DNA of 64,000 nt. Source: Pyrococcus horikoshii OT3. GTDB lineage: Archaea; Methanobacteriota_B; Thermococci; Thermococcales; Thermococcaceae. The position numbers were made by a program, and so were the translations under genes. The stretch covers positions 1,102,662-1,166,661 of the forward strand of contig NC_000961.1 in NCBI RefSeq assembly GCF_000011105.1. Direction: 5' to 3'. Numbering within the stretch: position 1 is the stretch's first letter; each line of letters starts with the position of its first letter. Under the pieces are notes generated by a model. That model worked only from the letters and a program-made list of their open reading frames with translations, was not told where the DNA came from and ran no database searches. Below, one piece after another: positions 41,172-51,223 of this stretch.

Positions 41172-41663
41172 TTATTCCTCCGGAAGTATGTAGTAAACGT
41201 AGTGGGGCCTATTCGTGAACTCGTCTATGTAAACTACAGTACCAGGTTTTGGTGGCTTTAAGTAGTGAACCTCCCCCTTTCTGGTCGTTATAGCTGCAAA
41301 TGGATCCCCTTTCCTAACCCTGTTCCCAACGTCGGCTATCAGAGTAACAACGTAACCTTCAACGGGTAACAGCATTAACTCATCTCCTTTCCTTAAGTAC
41401 ATCTTCGTTCTTCTATCGGGATACACTATTATCGCGTCAACCCTCATCTTGTGCTCGTATTGATCAACGTAGAAGTGGAAGCGGTCGTAAATTTCTTTAG
41501 CTAGGAATTTGGCCCTTTCAATGTTTATGAAATCTGGAACTCTTTCTCCTTCTTTCAGCTTAACTTCAATGTTATCCTGAATGATTATACACTCGTACTT
41601 GACCTTATCCCCTTCAAGGCATTCTTCTCTCTCAACCTCAACGAAAAGCTGGGGAAGTCTTCC
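41172..41663 (-). CDS. DUF2118 protein, biotinyl/lipoyl-like fold
   Basis: About 163 residues. The C-terminal half (GYVVTLIADVGNRVRKGDPF, then TRKGEVHYLKPPKPGTVVYI) resembles a biotinyl/lipoyl barrel but lacks the attachment lysine motif. The family is archaeal and uncharacterised. I use ATG 41663 because the TATA-like CATTTAAAAAG near 41700 would place transcription start inside the longer frame; ATG 41684 is the alternative. It lies between aglB and the divergent FOR gene. Confidence 0.75.
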   Translation of the reverse strand, partial: GRLPQLFVEVEREECLEGDKVKYECIIIQDNIEVKLKEGERVPDFINIERAKFLAKEIYDRFHFYVDQYEHKMRVDAIIVYPDRRTKMYLRKGDELMLLPVEGYVVTLIADVGNRVRKGDPFAAITTRKGEVHYLKPPKPGTVVYIDEFTNRPHYVYYILPEE

Positions 41664-41809
41664 CATCTTCCCTCCCCTCTTCATTAGATCTCCGCTCTTT
41701 TTAAATGAACATGTAAACATTTAGATTAACTTTCATAATTACTGTTAAACGGATTTCATTCCAAAATATTTATGAAATTTAGTTTAAAAATGTCAAGATG
41801 GTGAACTTC

Positions 41810-43675
41810 ATGAAAGGATGGTGGGGCAGGATTCTGAGGGTTAACTTAACTACAGGGGAAGTTAAAGTCCAAGAATATCCCGAAGAGATCGCGAAGAAGT
41901 TTATTGGTGGAAGAGGCCTAGCTGCATGGATTCTTTGGAACGAAGTTAAGGGCGTTGACCCTCTAAGCCCAGAGAACAAGCTCGTTATTGCTGCGGGACC
42001 CTTCAACGGCCTTCCAACACCAAGTGGTGGTAAGCTCGTAGTGGCCGCTAAGAGTCCGCTAACTGGAGGTTATGGCGACGGTAACTTAGGAACCATGGCC
42101 TCAGTCCACCTAAGAAGGGCCGGGTACGATGCTTTAGTCATCGAGGGAAAAGCTAAGAAGCCAGTCTATCTCTACATTGAGGATGATAACGTGAGCATTC
42201 TAAGTGCTGAGGGGCTTTGGGGGAAAGGAACCTTCGAAACAGAGAAGGAGCTAAAGAAGATCCACGGTAAGAACGTTGGAGTTCTAAGCATAGGACCTGC
42301 TGGAGAGAACTTAGTTAAGTTCGCAGTTGTTATATCCCAAGAAGGGAGAGCAGCGGGAAGACCTGGAATGGGTGCGGTAATGGGAAGCAAGAAGCTCAAG
42401 GCTATCGTTGTAAGGGGAACTAAAGATATTCCCGTTGCGGATAAAGATGAGCTGAAGAAGCTTAGTCAAGAGGCCTATACCGATATACTAAACGCTCCAG
42501 GATATCCATTCTGGAAGAGGCAAGGTACTATGGCAACTATTGAGTGGGCGAATGAAAACTCCGCACTACCAACCAGGAACTTCAGCGATGGAATCTTCGA
42601 GCTTGCAAGGCCTATCGATGGATACACCATGGAAGGTATGAAGATCAATCAGAGGGGATGTCCATACTGTAATATGCCCTGTGGGAACGTAGTCCTTGAT
42701 GCCGAGGGGCAGGAAAGTGAATTGGACTATGAGAACGTCGCATTGTTAGGATCTAACCTCGGAATCGGGAAGCTTAACGAAGTTGCCGTTCTCAACAGGA
42801 TAGCTGACGATATGGGTATGGATACCATAAGCCTTGGAGGAGTTCTGGGCTTCGTTATGGAAGCTAAAGAGAGGGGATTAATAAAGGATGATGAAGCCCC
42901 AGAGTTTGGAGACTTCAAGAAGGCCAAAGAACTAGCCTTGAACATAGCTTATAGAAGAACAGAACTTGGAAACTTTGCTGCGGAAGGAGTTAAGAGGATG
43001 GCCGAAAAGCTTGGAGATGACAGCTTTGCAATGCACGTGAAAGGGCTAGAGGTCAGCGGTTACAATTGTTACATCTACCCAGGAATGGCCTTAGCCTATG
43101 GAACGAGCTCAATAGGAGCTCACCATAAGGAAGCTTGGGTTATAGCTTGGGAGATTGGAACTGCACCGATAGAAGGAGAGCAGGCCGAGAAGGTTGAATA
43201 CAAGATAAGCTACGATCCAATAAAGGCCCAGAAGGTGGTTGAACTCCAGAGGCTCAGGGGAGGACTCTTCGAGATGCTCACCGCATGTAGATTACCATGG
43301 GTTGAAATTGGATTAAGCCTGGAGTACTATCCGAAGTTGCTTAAGGCTATAACTGGAGTTACCTATACATGGGATGACCTATACAAAGCAGCTGACAGGG
43401 TTTACGCATTAATAAGGGCTTACTGGGTTAGAGAATTCAACGGTAACTGGAGCAGAGAAATGGATTATCCACCAAAGAGGTGGTTCAACGAGGGATTGAA
43501 GAGTGGCCCATACAAGGGACAGCACTTGGATAGGGATAAGTATGATGCATTACTTTCGGAGTACTATAGAATTAGGGGATGGGATGAAAGAGGAATTCCA
43601 AAGAAGGAGACACTTAAGCAACTCGAGCTAGACTTCGTGATTCCAGAGCTTGAAAAGGTAACTAAGCTCGAGTGA
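41810..43675 (+). CDS. for: Formaldehyde:ferredoxin oxidoreductase (tungsten)
   Basis: A 621-residue tungstopterin enzyme of the AOR family, very close along its length to recalled P. furiosus FOR. The N-terminus [20 protein letters not shown], pterin-binding segments such as [11 protein letters not shown], and the [4Fe-4S] cysteines [14 protein letters not shown] with a later [13 protein letters not shown] are visible. It oxidises short aldehydes with ferredoxin. I start at ATG 41810, 5 bases after GGTGA; ATG 41798 is upstream. The gene is monocistronic with a TATA-like AAAATATTTATG. Confidence 0.95.
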   Translation: MKGWWGRILRVNLTTGEVKVQEYPEEIAKKFIGGRGLAAWILWNEVKGVDPLSPENKLVIAAGPFNGLPTPSGGKLVVAAKSPLTGGYGDGNLGTMASVHLRRAGYDALVIEGKAKKPVYLYIEDDNVSILSAEGLWGKGTFETEKELKKIHGKNVGVLSIGPAGENLVKFAVVISQEGRAAGRPGMGAVMGSKKLKAIVVRGTKDIPVADKDELKKLSQEAYTDILNAPGYPFWKRQGTMATIEWANENSALPTRNFSDGIFELARPIDGYTMEGMKINQRGCPYCNMPCGNVVLDAEGQESELDYENVALLGSNLGIGKLNEVAVLNRIADDMGMDTISLGGVLGFVMEAKERGLIKDDEAPEFGDFKKAKELALNIAYRRTELGNFAAEGVKRMAEKLGDDSFAMHVKGLEVSGYNCYIYPGMALAYGTSSIGAHHKEAWVIAWEIGTAPIEGEQAEKVEYKISYDPIKAQKVVELQRLRGGLFEMLTACRLPWVEIGLSLEYYPKLLKAITGVTYTWDDLYKAADRVYALIRAYWVREFNGNWSREMDYPPKRWFNEGLKSGPYKGQHLDRDKYDALLSEYYRIRGWDERGIPKKETLKQLELDFVIPELEKVTKLE

Positions 43676-44981
43676 TTGCTTTGGAGTACTCCCTCCTTTT
43701 CTTATTTATAGGAGCGATGACATTCTCGTAAAACTCTATTAGCCTTATTGTATGTTCTTCCACCCACTCCCCTTTAACCTTTGTTCTGGCAACCCCCTCC
43801 TTCATAGCTTCCTCCGCAACCGCTCTGGCTTCTCTCGCGTAGACTATAGGATTTAGAGGGGATGGTATTATGTTTTCTTCGCTTGGCTCCTCAACGATGC
43901 TAGCTATGGCCTTAGCTGCAGCTATTATCATACTATCCGTTATCGTTCTAGCCCTTACATCTAAAGCTCCCCTAAAAATCCCTGGAAATCCTAGGAGGTT
44001 GTTTATTTGATTCGGGTAATCGCTCCTTCCCGTGGCCACTATTCTAGCTCCAGCTTTCTTTGCTTCCTCAGGTAAAATTTCAGGAACTGGATTTGCTAGA
44101 GGAAAAACTATTGCATCTTCATTCATTTTCTCTATCCATTGAGGCTTTATTACACCAGGGCCTGGTCTTGTAAAGGATATGAGCACGTCTGCATCTTTGA
44201 GGGCTTCCTGGGGACCTCCCTCTATGTTCTCACCGTTCGTCTTCTTGAGCAGCCATCCCCTGTATGGGAACAACTTTTCTAAATCAAGATCGCTCGTTAG
44301 AATCCTGGGTTTCCCATTAACGAGTTCAACAACCCTAACGTTCTCTGGCTTAACTCCGGCTTCCGTTAGTATTCTCAGTGTAGCGAATCCAGCAGCACCA
44401 GCACCAAACAATGCTAGTGTTATCTCACTTATCTTTTTCCCAACAACTTTGAGAGCGTTTAAAAGCCCCGCAAGAACTACAGCTGCAGTTCCCTGTTGGT
44501 CGTCGTGAAATACGGGAATATCAAGTTCCTCCCTTAATCTTTCAAGTATGTAAAAGCACTTAGGCGATGCTATATCTTCGAGGTTTATTCCACCAAAGGT
44601 TGGGGCTATTGCTTTCACAATATCTATGAACTTATTTGGCTCTTGTTCTTTAATCATTATCGGGAATGCATCAACTCCTCCAAACCTCTTGAAAAGCAGG
44701 GCTTTTCCTTCCATGACTGGAAGGCCCGCAAGTGGCCCTATGTTTCCGAGACCAAGTATTCTACTTCCATCGCTAACCACAGCAACCAGGTTACCTTTGC
44801 TGGTGTACTCATAAACCTTCCCGGGATCTCTAGCTATCTCCTTACAGGGTTCAGCGACTCCAGGAGTATAAGCGAGCGTGAGCTCTTCCCTACTCTCAAG
44901 GGAAACCTTTGGAATAACTTCTATCTTTCCATTTCCTGGGAAGTTATTCTTATGAAATTCTAAGGCCTTTTCCCTTATCAT
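43662..44981 (-). CDS. NAD(P)-dependent malic enzyme (malate oxidoreductase, decarboxylating)
   Basis: A 439-residue malic enzyme: [40 protein letters not shown], and [20 protein letters not shown] for the metal and catalytic site. The nucleotide fold is [17 protein letters not shown]. It converts malate to pyruvate and CO2. It starts within the stop of the Ldh2-type dehydrogenase gene (ATGA), so two malate-handling enzymes form one operon. The end overlaps convergent FOR. Confidence 0.94.
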
Positions 44982-46060
44982 AAACCTTCAACTCCAACTC
45001 TTTTTGCTATCTCGTTAAGCTCTTCGAGAACCTTCCTATAGATCGGAATACCGAGCTTAAGCCTAGTCTCCATGGTTAAAAATCCCTTCTCCCCATGGAT
45101 CCATATCCTCTCAAATTCAGGATGCTTTCTCGAACTCTTTATTTCCTCAATCATCTGACTTATCTTCTCCTTAAATTCTTCTAGAGGTATGAAATGCTCT
45201 ATGTCTATGACCATGAAGAAGTGACAAACATTACTTCCCTTCTCACTGGTATTCTTAACGTACTTACTCCATGTTCCACCAGAGAGTATTCCGGAAAGTA
45301 TATCGACCATTAAACTTAACCCATAACCTTTATGTCCTCCAAGTAGCTCTCCAAACCCTCCAAGGGGTAGAAGGGCCCCTCCATTGAACACCTCTTCGAC
45401 CTTAGTAGTTATATTCCCTTCTCTATTTATGGCCCATCCCTCAGGGATATCCTTTCCTTTTCTTCTGTAGACTTCGAGTTTACCTATCGGAACTACGCTG
45501 GTTGCCATGTCAAGTAAAAAGGGCTTATCCTTCGTGGGCGCTGCTAAAGCTATTGGATTCGTGCCAAGGATCCTTTCAATTCCTCCTGTTGGAGCAACTA
45601 GTGGCCTAGAGTTCGTCATGCTAATTCCGATCATCCCCTCTTCAGCGGCCATCAAGGCGTAGTATCCAGCTATCCCATAGTGGTTACTGTTCCTAGCAAT
45701 GACGATCCCAATCCCAGTATCCTTAGCCTTCTTAATTGCGAGTTTCATAGACCTATATCCAACTACTTGGCCAAGGCCTTCATCCCCATCTATAAGGGCA
45801 TAGGAAGGGCCTTCTCGGATAACCCTTATTTTAGGATGAAGGTTTACCCCACCGCTAATTATCCCATCCACGTACCTCTTTAATCTCTGAACTCCATGAC
45901 TCTCCACCCCTCTCAGATCTGCCATCACCAAGTTATCTGCAACTATCTTAGCATCCTCCTCTGGAACTCCTAGTTTAGTTAGTACCCTGACTATGAAAGA
46001 GAAAAGTCTATCCTTGGGAACTCTGATGTAGTTCTCATCGACATAACCCTTTTCAAACAT
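44978..46060 (-). CDS. Malate/L-lactate dehydrogenase, Ldh2 family
   Basis: A 360-residue member of the Ldh2/YlbC family, which is unrelated to the classical MDH fold. Signature parts are LRGVESHGVQRLKRYVDGI, VIARNSNHYGIAGYYALMA, TNSRPLVAPTGGIERILGTN and GELLGGHKGYGLSLMVDIL. Pyrococcal relatives are described as malate dehydrogenases. The operon with malic enzyme supports a malate-oxaloacetate-pyruvate role. Confidence 0.92.
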   Translation of the reverse strand: MFEKGYVDENYIRVPKDRLFSFIVRVLTKLGVPEEDAKIVADNLVMADLRGVESHGVQRLKRYVDGIISGGVNLHPKIRVIREGPSYALIDGDEGLGQVVGYRSMKLAIKKAKDTGIGIVIARNSNHYGIAGYYALMAAEEGMIGISMTNSRPLVAPTGGIERILGTNPIALAAPTKDKPFLLDMATSVVPIGKLEVYRRKGKDIPEGWAINREGNITTKVEEVFNGGALLPLGGFGELLGGHKGYGLSLMVDILSGILSGGTWSKYVKNTSEKGSNVCHFFMVIDIEHFIPLEEFKEKISQMIEEIKSSRKHPEFERIWIHGEKGFLTMETRLKLGIPIYRKVLEELNEIAKRVGVEGL

Positions 46061-46105
46061 TTCAAATCCCCATGAAGAATTAAAGGTTAGAGAATAAAGC
46101 CTTAA

Positions 46106-47197
46106 CTAAATTCCAAATTCCTTGGCCCACTTCTCATATTTTTTAACATCACTCTTCGTTATGGGACTCTTTATCTTGGCCATTGCGTACCTAAAGTCAT
46201 CCATCGTTAGAGGTCTAGTCGTCAGATCCTTTCCCTTTAGCGTAGCCACTCTTAGGGGATCTACGAGCTCGGGATTCATTTCCTCGAGCATCTTCATAGT
46301 TGCTAGCTTTACAACATTTGCGATTTCCCTTCCAGAGTACAACTTTTTAACGGCTTCTTTAGCTAGCTTGTTCAGCGATACCTCATGGGGAATTCCCCTT
46401 AGATGGATTCTAAAGATCTCAACAGCAGAGGGTATATCCGGAAGGGGGACGTAAATTCTAATTGGCAACCTAGAAAGCATGGCCTCGTCAAGATCCCAGG
46501 GGGTATTTGTAGCTGTAAGTACAATCACCTTTCTCCTTTTATCTTTGAATCCATCAATTTCAGCTAATAACGTCCCAATCATTCTTCTAGCGGCATCATC
46601 CAGGCTTGACCTTTTCATGGTTAGGGAATCAACTTCATCTATAAATATAACACTTGGACTTAGTTGTCTGGCCAAGGAGAAGAGGGCTGAAACCAACTTT
46701 GAAGATTCCCCAAAGTACTTGCTGAGAAGGTCACTTGCCTTCACGCTAAAGAATGTTGCATTCAAACTGTTTGCAGTAGCACTTGCAAGTAAGCTCTTTC
46801 CAGTTCCTGGAGGGCCAAATAGAAGTATTCCCTGGGGTGGATCTATAGGAGATTTTGCAATGCTTAATCCAACGGCTTGTGCAATTAACTTTTTAGCTTC
46901 TTTTAACCCTCCAATGTCATTCCAAGTTACAGTGCTCTTCTTTATTAGAACCTTTAATCTATCAAAATATTCATTCCTGGCTTCTTTCTTTTTTCTGATA
47001 TTTCTGGCTTTATCTTCCCACTTCTTTGCCTCTTCGAGGAGTATATGAGAGAGATCTAAATTTTCAGAGGCTAGATTCCTTAACAATTCGGAGCATCTAA
47101 GTGCTATTAACCTAGCCTTATCATACTGACCTAGGGCCATGGCTTTCTCGAATTCCTCGTGGCATTTCTGCACTTGAAGGATTTGGAGCCTGTGCAT
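46106..47197 (-). CDS. Vps4/katanin-like AAA ATPase with MIT-like N-terminal helices
   Basis: A 363-residue single-AAA protein. Residues about 1-75 are helical and rich in charged heptads (KCHEEFEKAMALGQYDKARL, then LIALRCSELLRNLA), reminiscent of MIT domains. The AAA core has TVTWNDIGGLKEAKKLI, Walker A LFGPPGTGKSLLASATA, Walker B VIFIDEVDSLTMKR and the second region of homology ATNTPWDLDEAMLSRLPIRI. It looks like CdvC/Vps4, but no ESCRT-III gene is in the window. A tail-anchored small protein is divergent from it at 47422. Confidence 0.85.
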   Translation of the reverse strand: MHRLQILQVQKCHEEFEKAMALGQYDKARLIALRCSELLRNLASENLDLSHILLEEAKKWEDKARNIRKKKEARNEYFDRLKVLIKKSTVTWNDIGGLKEAKKLIAQAVGLSIAKSPIDPPQGILLFGPPGTGKSLLASATANSLNATFFSVKASDLLSKYFGESSKLVSALFSLARQLSPSVIFIDEVDSLTMKRSSLDDAARRMIGTLLAEIDGFKDKRRKVIVLTATNTPWDLDEAMLSRLPIRIYVPLPDIPSAVEIFRIHLRGIPHEVSLNKLAKEAVKKLYSGREIANVVKLATMKMLEEMNPELVDPLRVATLKGKDLTTRPLTMDDFRYAMAKIKSPITKSDVKKYEKWAKEFGI

Positions 47198-47421
47198 TGT
47201 TCATCCTGCCCTCCTGGTAAATTTTTGAGCCTTCAAGATATTGTATAAGAATTAACCAATTTAAGTGCTTCGATTAGAAATTCTTTACAAAACTTCTGCT
47301 ATAATTGATGTAGAGAGATGAAGAATTCGATCTTGTAATATATTCAACTTTAATTCAATAATTAAATAATTAAGTAATAACTTAAAAATCCTTAAAAGAT
47401 CCAACATTAAAAATCTAGTCT

Positions 47422-47595
47422 ATGCCAATCGATCAGTATACGATTTCAAGATCTGAGAGGCTCGCAGAAGACAAGGTTAGAACTTATCAGAAGGAAGCTC
47501 ACGAGCTTAGAAAATATTCAAAACTTGAAACTCTTTTTGTTGTTATAATCTTGATTATAATCCTAATCCTAGTTGCTTATATTCTCAAGTCATAA
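47422..47595 (+). CDS. 57-residue tail-anchored membrane protein
   Basis: An ATG at 47422 opens a 57-residue frame. It has a charged, helical N-terminus (MPIDQYTISRSERLAEDKVR, then TYQKEAHELRKYSKLE) and a single C-terminal membrane helix (FVVIILIIILILVAYILKS). A TATA-like CTTAAAAATCC lies about 40 bases upstream. The amphipathic-helix plus tail-anchor layout is a clear protein-like signal. It sits between the AAA ATPase (divergent) and hel308 (same strand, 33 bases on). Confidence 0.6.
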   Translation: MPIDQYTISRSERLAEDKVRTYQKEAHELRKYSKLETLFVVIILIIILILVAYILKS

Positions 47596-47628
47596 ACACT
47601 ATAAACCTAGATAAGGACTGCGTACATA

Positions 47629-49776
47629 ATGAAGGTCGAAGAGTTAAGGATTGATGAAAGGATAAAGGAAGTCCTAAAGAAAAGGGGAATTAGTGAGCTT
47701 TATCCCCCTCAAGCTGAGGCACTAACCTCCGGTATCCTTAAAGGAGAAAACGCCTTAATTGCAATACCAACGGCCAGCGGAAAGACCTTAATAGCTGAGA
47801 TAGCCATTGTAAATAGGCTTTTGAAGGAAGGTGGAAAGGCCGTCTATCTAGTTCCTCTAAAAGCCCTAGCAGAGGAGAAGTTTAAGGAATTTAAAGATTG
47901 GGAAGAGCTCGGACTAAAAGTCGCCATGGCAACCGGAGATTACGATTCTAAAGATGAGTGGCTAGGAGGATACGACATAATAATAGCAACGGCCGAAAAG
48001 TTTGATTCTCTTTTAAGGCATGGTTCAAGTTGGATAAGGAATGTGAAAGTTTTAGTGGTTGATGAGATCCACCTAATAGGTTCTAGAGATAGAGGAGCAA
48101 CCCTAGAATTTATAATAACCCAGATGTTAAATAGGGCTCAAATAATAGGCCTCTCAGCAACGATAGGGAATCCAGAAGAGCTTGCGGAATGGCTAAATGC
48201 AAAGCTCATAAAAAGTGATTGGAGACCAGTAAAGCTTAGAAGAGGAGTTTTTTACCAAGGATTCGTTTTTTGGGAAGATGGAAAGACAGAGAAATTTAAC
48301 TCCTGGGAGGAGTTAGTTTACGATGCGATAAAAAGAAGCAAAGGATCCCTAGTATTTGTGAATATGAGAAGAAAAGCCGAAAAGACAGCACTGGAGCTAT
48401 CGAAAAAGATAAGAAATTTTCTAACTAAAAAAGAACTTAGGGAACTAAAAGAACTCGCTGAATCCCTTGAAGAAAATCCAACAAATGAAAAATTAGCGAA
48501 AGCTCTTCAGGGAGGAGTGGCCTTCCATCATGCTGGTCTGGGAAGAGAAGAAAGGGTTCTAGTCGAGGAGAACTTTAAGAAAGGATTGATAAAGGTAGTA
48601 GTTGCAACTCCAACTCTTTCGGCCGGCATAAACACCCCTGCATTTCGTGTCATAGTTAGGGATACCTGGAGATACTCGGAGTTCGGAATGGAGAGGATCC
48701 CTATTCTAGAGATTCAACAGATGATGGGTAGGGCTGGAAGACCGAAGTATGATGAAGTTGGTGAAGCGATAATAGTTTCAACAACTGAAGAGCCCTCAAC
48801 GGTTATGGAGCGGTATATAAAAGGAAAACCCGAAAAACTTTTCTCCCAACTTTCAAATGAGAGTATTCTTAGGGGGCAGATCTTGGCTCTAATAGCGACC
48901 TTCAATTTTTCAAGTTTTAGGGAGATATACGACTTCCTGGAGAGAACTTTCTATGCCTATCAGGGGAAAGACCCCTACACGCTTGAGGATAGGATAAGAG
49001 ATATAGTGTATTTCCTACTCGAGAACGAGTTCATAGAAATAACGCTAGATGATGAAATAAAGGCCCTTCCATTGGGAATTAGAACGGCCAAACTCTATAT
49101 AGATCCGATGACCGCTAAGATCTTCAAGGATACCTTACCCAAGATAGAGAAAGATCCTAATCCCCTGGGGATACTCCACGTTATCTCTCTAACACCAGAT
49201 CTAATACCCTTACCCTATGGGAAGAAGGAGCTCCCAATGCTTGAAGATGAATATTATAGCTTTAAGGATAGGCTATATTTCGAGCTCGACTGGGAGGACG
49301 AAAGGAAATTTTTAAGGGCCTTTAAAACTGCTTTAGTTCTAAACGCTTGGATAAACGAGGTTCCAGAAGGGGAGATCGTTGAAAAGTTCAACGTTGAGCC
49401 GGGAGATATTTACAGGATTGTAGAGACGGCTGAGTGGTTAGTCTACTCACTTAAGGAGATAGCAAAAACTCTGGAATATTCCCAGGATGTTATAAATTAC
49501 CTTGAAACTCTGAGAGTTAGGGTTAAACATGGGATAAGGGAAGAGTTAATACCTCTAATGGAACTTCCAATGATTGGAAGGAAGAGAGCTAGAGCACTTT
49601 ATAATGCCGGATTTAGAGATCTTGAGAGCATTAAAAACGCGAGGCCAGCTGAGTTATTGGAGGTTGAAGGGATAGGAGCAAAGATAGTTGAGGCGATATT
49701 AAAGCACCTCGGGAGGGAAGTTAAAATAGTGCAAAAGCCCAGGAAAGGAACCCTTGATTATTACCTACATCCATAA
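47629..49776 (+). CDS. hel308: DNA repair helicase Hel308/Hjm
   Basis: A 715-residue SF2 helicase. Motifs in order are PPQAEALTSGILKGENALIA (Q region), Walker A IPTASGKTLIAEIA, DEIH box, GLSATIGNPEELAEWL, FHHAGLGREERVLVEENF and QQMMGRAGRPKYDEVG. The C-terminus has winged-helix and ratchet domains and ends with helix-hairpin-helix segments (LPMIGRKRARALYNAGF, EVEGIGAKIVEAIL). It unwinds stalled-fork structures in archaea. Sequence and length match Pyrococcus Hjm. Confidence 0.95.
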   Translation: MKVEELRIDERIKEVLKKRGISELYPPQAEALTSGILKGENALIAIPTASGKTLIAEIAIVNRLLKEGGKAVYLVPLKALAEEKFKEFKDWEELGLKVAMATGDYDSKDEWLGGYDIIIATAEKFDSLLRHGSSWIRNVKVLVVDEIHLIGSRDRGATLEFIITQMLNRAQIIGLSATIGNPEELAEWLNAKLIKSDWRPVKLRRGVFYQGFVFWEDGKTEKFNSWEELVYDAIKRSKGSLVFVNMRRKAEKTALELSKKIRNFLTKKELRELKELAESLEENPTNEKLAKALQGGVAFHHAGLGREERVLVEENFKKGLIKVVVATPTLSAGINTPAFRVIVRDTWRYSEFGMERIPILEIQQMMGRAGRPKYDEVGEAIIVSTTEEPSTVMERYIKGKPEKLFSQLSNESILRGQILALIATFNFSSFREIYDFLERTFYAYQGKDPYTLEDRIRDIVYFLLENEFIEITLDDEIKALPLGIRTAKLYIDPMTAKIFKDTLPKIEKDPNPLGILHVISLTPDLIPLPYGKKELPMLEDEYYSFKDRLYFELDWEDERKFLRAFKTALVLNAWINEVPEGEIVEKFNVEPGDIYRIVETAEWLVYSLKEIAKTLEYSQDVINYLETLRVRVKHGIREELIPLMELPMIGRKRARALYNAGFRDLESIKNARPAELLEVEGIGAKIVEAILKHLGREVKIVQKPRKGTLDYYLHP

Positions 49777-49961
49777 AATTTTCGACATAATATGGACTAT
49801 CAAATATCCCCAACCTACAGAACCTTTATATACCTATATCTGAACCTTTATAATTTTAAAAATAATGTCCAAGAAAGCTCGGAGTTTTTTCAGAAAATTA
49901 AGGGTAAAAACTAACAAAGGCTTTTATTAAAGCTTTTCCACAAAGTTCTTGGTGAAATCTC

Positions 49962-50906
49962 GTGCCCGAGAGAGTTGTTATCGCCCTGGGAGGAAACGCA
50001 CTCCAGCAGAGAGGGCAAAAAGGGACTTATGATGAGATGATGGAGAACGTAAGGAAAACGGCTAAACAGATAGCTGAGATAATTGCGAGGGGTTACGAAG
50101 TCGTTATAACTCACGGTAACGGACCTCAGGTTGGGACGATTCTCCTTCATATGGATGCGGGACAATCCCTTCATGGAATACCAGCCCAACCCATGGATGT
50201 TGCCGGGGCGATGAGCCAAGGATGGATAGGTTACATGATTCAACAAGCGTTGAGGAATGAACTCAGGAAAAGAGGGATAGAAAAGGAAGTTGTCACTATA
50301 ATAACTCAAACGATAGTTGACAAAAAAGATCCAGCATTTCAAAATCCAACGAAGCCTGTAGGCCCATTCTATGATGAAAAAACTGCAAAGAAACTTGCAA
50401 AGGAGAAAGGATGGGTTGTCAAGGAAGATGCAGGAAGGGGATGGAGAAGGGTTGTCCCAAGCCCAGATCCCAAGGGACACGTCGAGGCTGAAACGATAAG
50501 AAGACTCGTCGAAAGTGGGATTATAGTTATAGCAAGTGGGGGAGGAGGAGTCCCCGTAATTGAAGAGAATGGAGAAATAAAAGGCGTTGAAGCCGTGATA
50601 GACAAAGATCTAGCTGGCGAAAAATTGGCCGAGGAGGTTAATGCAGATATACTTATGATACTAACGGATGTCAACGGGGCCGCCCTATACTATGGAACGG
50701 AGAAGGAAACTTGGCTTAGAAACGTTAAGGTGGAAGAACTGGAGAAGTACTACCAAGAGGGGCACTTTAAGGCTGGAAGCATGGGTCCTAAAGTTCTTGC
50801 AGCAATAAGGTTCATTAAAAATGGAGGAAAAAGAGCAATAATAGCTCACCTTGAGAAAGCTGTTGAAGCCCTTGAAGGAAAGACAGGAACCCAGGTGACT
50901 CCCTAA
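49962..50906 (+). CDS. Carbamate kinase (carbamoyl-phosphate forming)
   Basis: A 314-residue carbamate kinase: [20 protein letters not shown] at the N-terminus, [20 protein letters not shown], and late [20 protein letters not shown]. In Pyrococcus this enzyme was known as a carbamate kinase-like carbamoyl-phosphate synthetase because it can make carbamoyl phosphate. It uses a GTG start. The stop overlaps the convergent small membrane protein gene by 4 bases. Confidence 0.94.
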   Translation: MPERVVIALGGNALQQRGQKGTYDEMMENVRKTAKQIAEIIARGYEVVITHGNGPQVGTILLHMDAGQSLHGIPAQPMDVAGAMSQGWIGYMIQQALRNELRKRGIEKEVVTIITQTIVDKKDPAFQNPTKPVGPFYDEKTAKKLAKEKGWVVKEDAGRGWRRVVPSPDPKGHVEAETIRRLVESGIIVIASGGGGVPVIEENGEIKGVEAVIDKDLAGEKLAEEVNADILMILTDVNGAALYYGTEKETWLRNVKVEELEKYYQEGHFKAGSMGPKVLAAIRFIKNGGKRAIIAHLEKAVEALEGKTGTQVTP

Positions 50907-51154
50907 TTCTTCCTTCTATTATCATAGAAGTATTTCCCCATGGCTTCACCGTAAGCTTCATAATATCTTCCCGCTATAAGCATTCTCATAGCTATCAGCA
51001 AAGCCAATCCGGCTCCAAGTCCTAACACTCCGAGTCCACTTATCATCTTTAAGAGTCCAAACATTACATAACCTATGAGCCCGAATATTCCAATGAATAT
51101 TACAGCTAGAAGGATTTTGTATCCGTATTTCTCCATAAAGAGTGCGAAATCCAT
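50903..51154 (-). CDS. Small membrane protein near the decarboxylase pump
   Basis: An 83-residue protein with two hydrophobic helices ([20 protein letters not shown] and a second around [20 protein letters not shown]) and a charged tail ([14 protein letters not shown]). The start is ATG 51154. It lies 69 bases downstream of the methylmalonyl-CoA decarboxylase beta gene on the same strand and could be an accessory, but I know of no such subunit. Confidence 0.6.
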   Translation of the reverse strand: MDFALFMEKYGYKILLAVIFIGIFGLIGYVMFGLLKMISGLGVLGLGAGLALLIAMRMLIAGRYYEAYGEAMGKYFYDNRRKN

Positions 51155-51223
51155 ACTCAATCCCCAATATAAAAATAAAAGATCAGGAAGTTAAAAAGGG
51201 TTATGCAAAAGAAGCAAGAAAGA

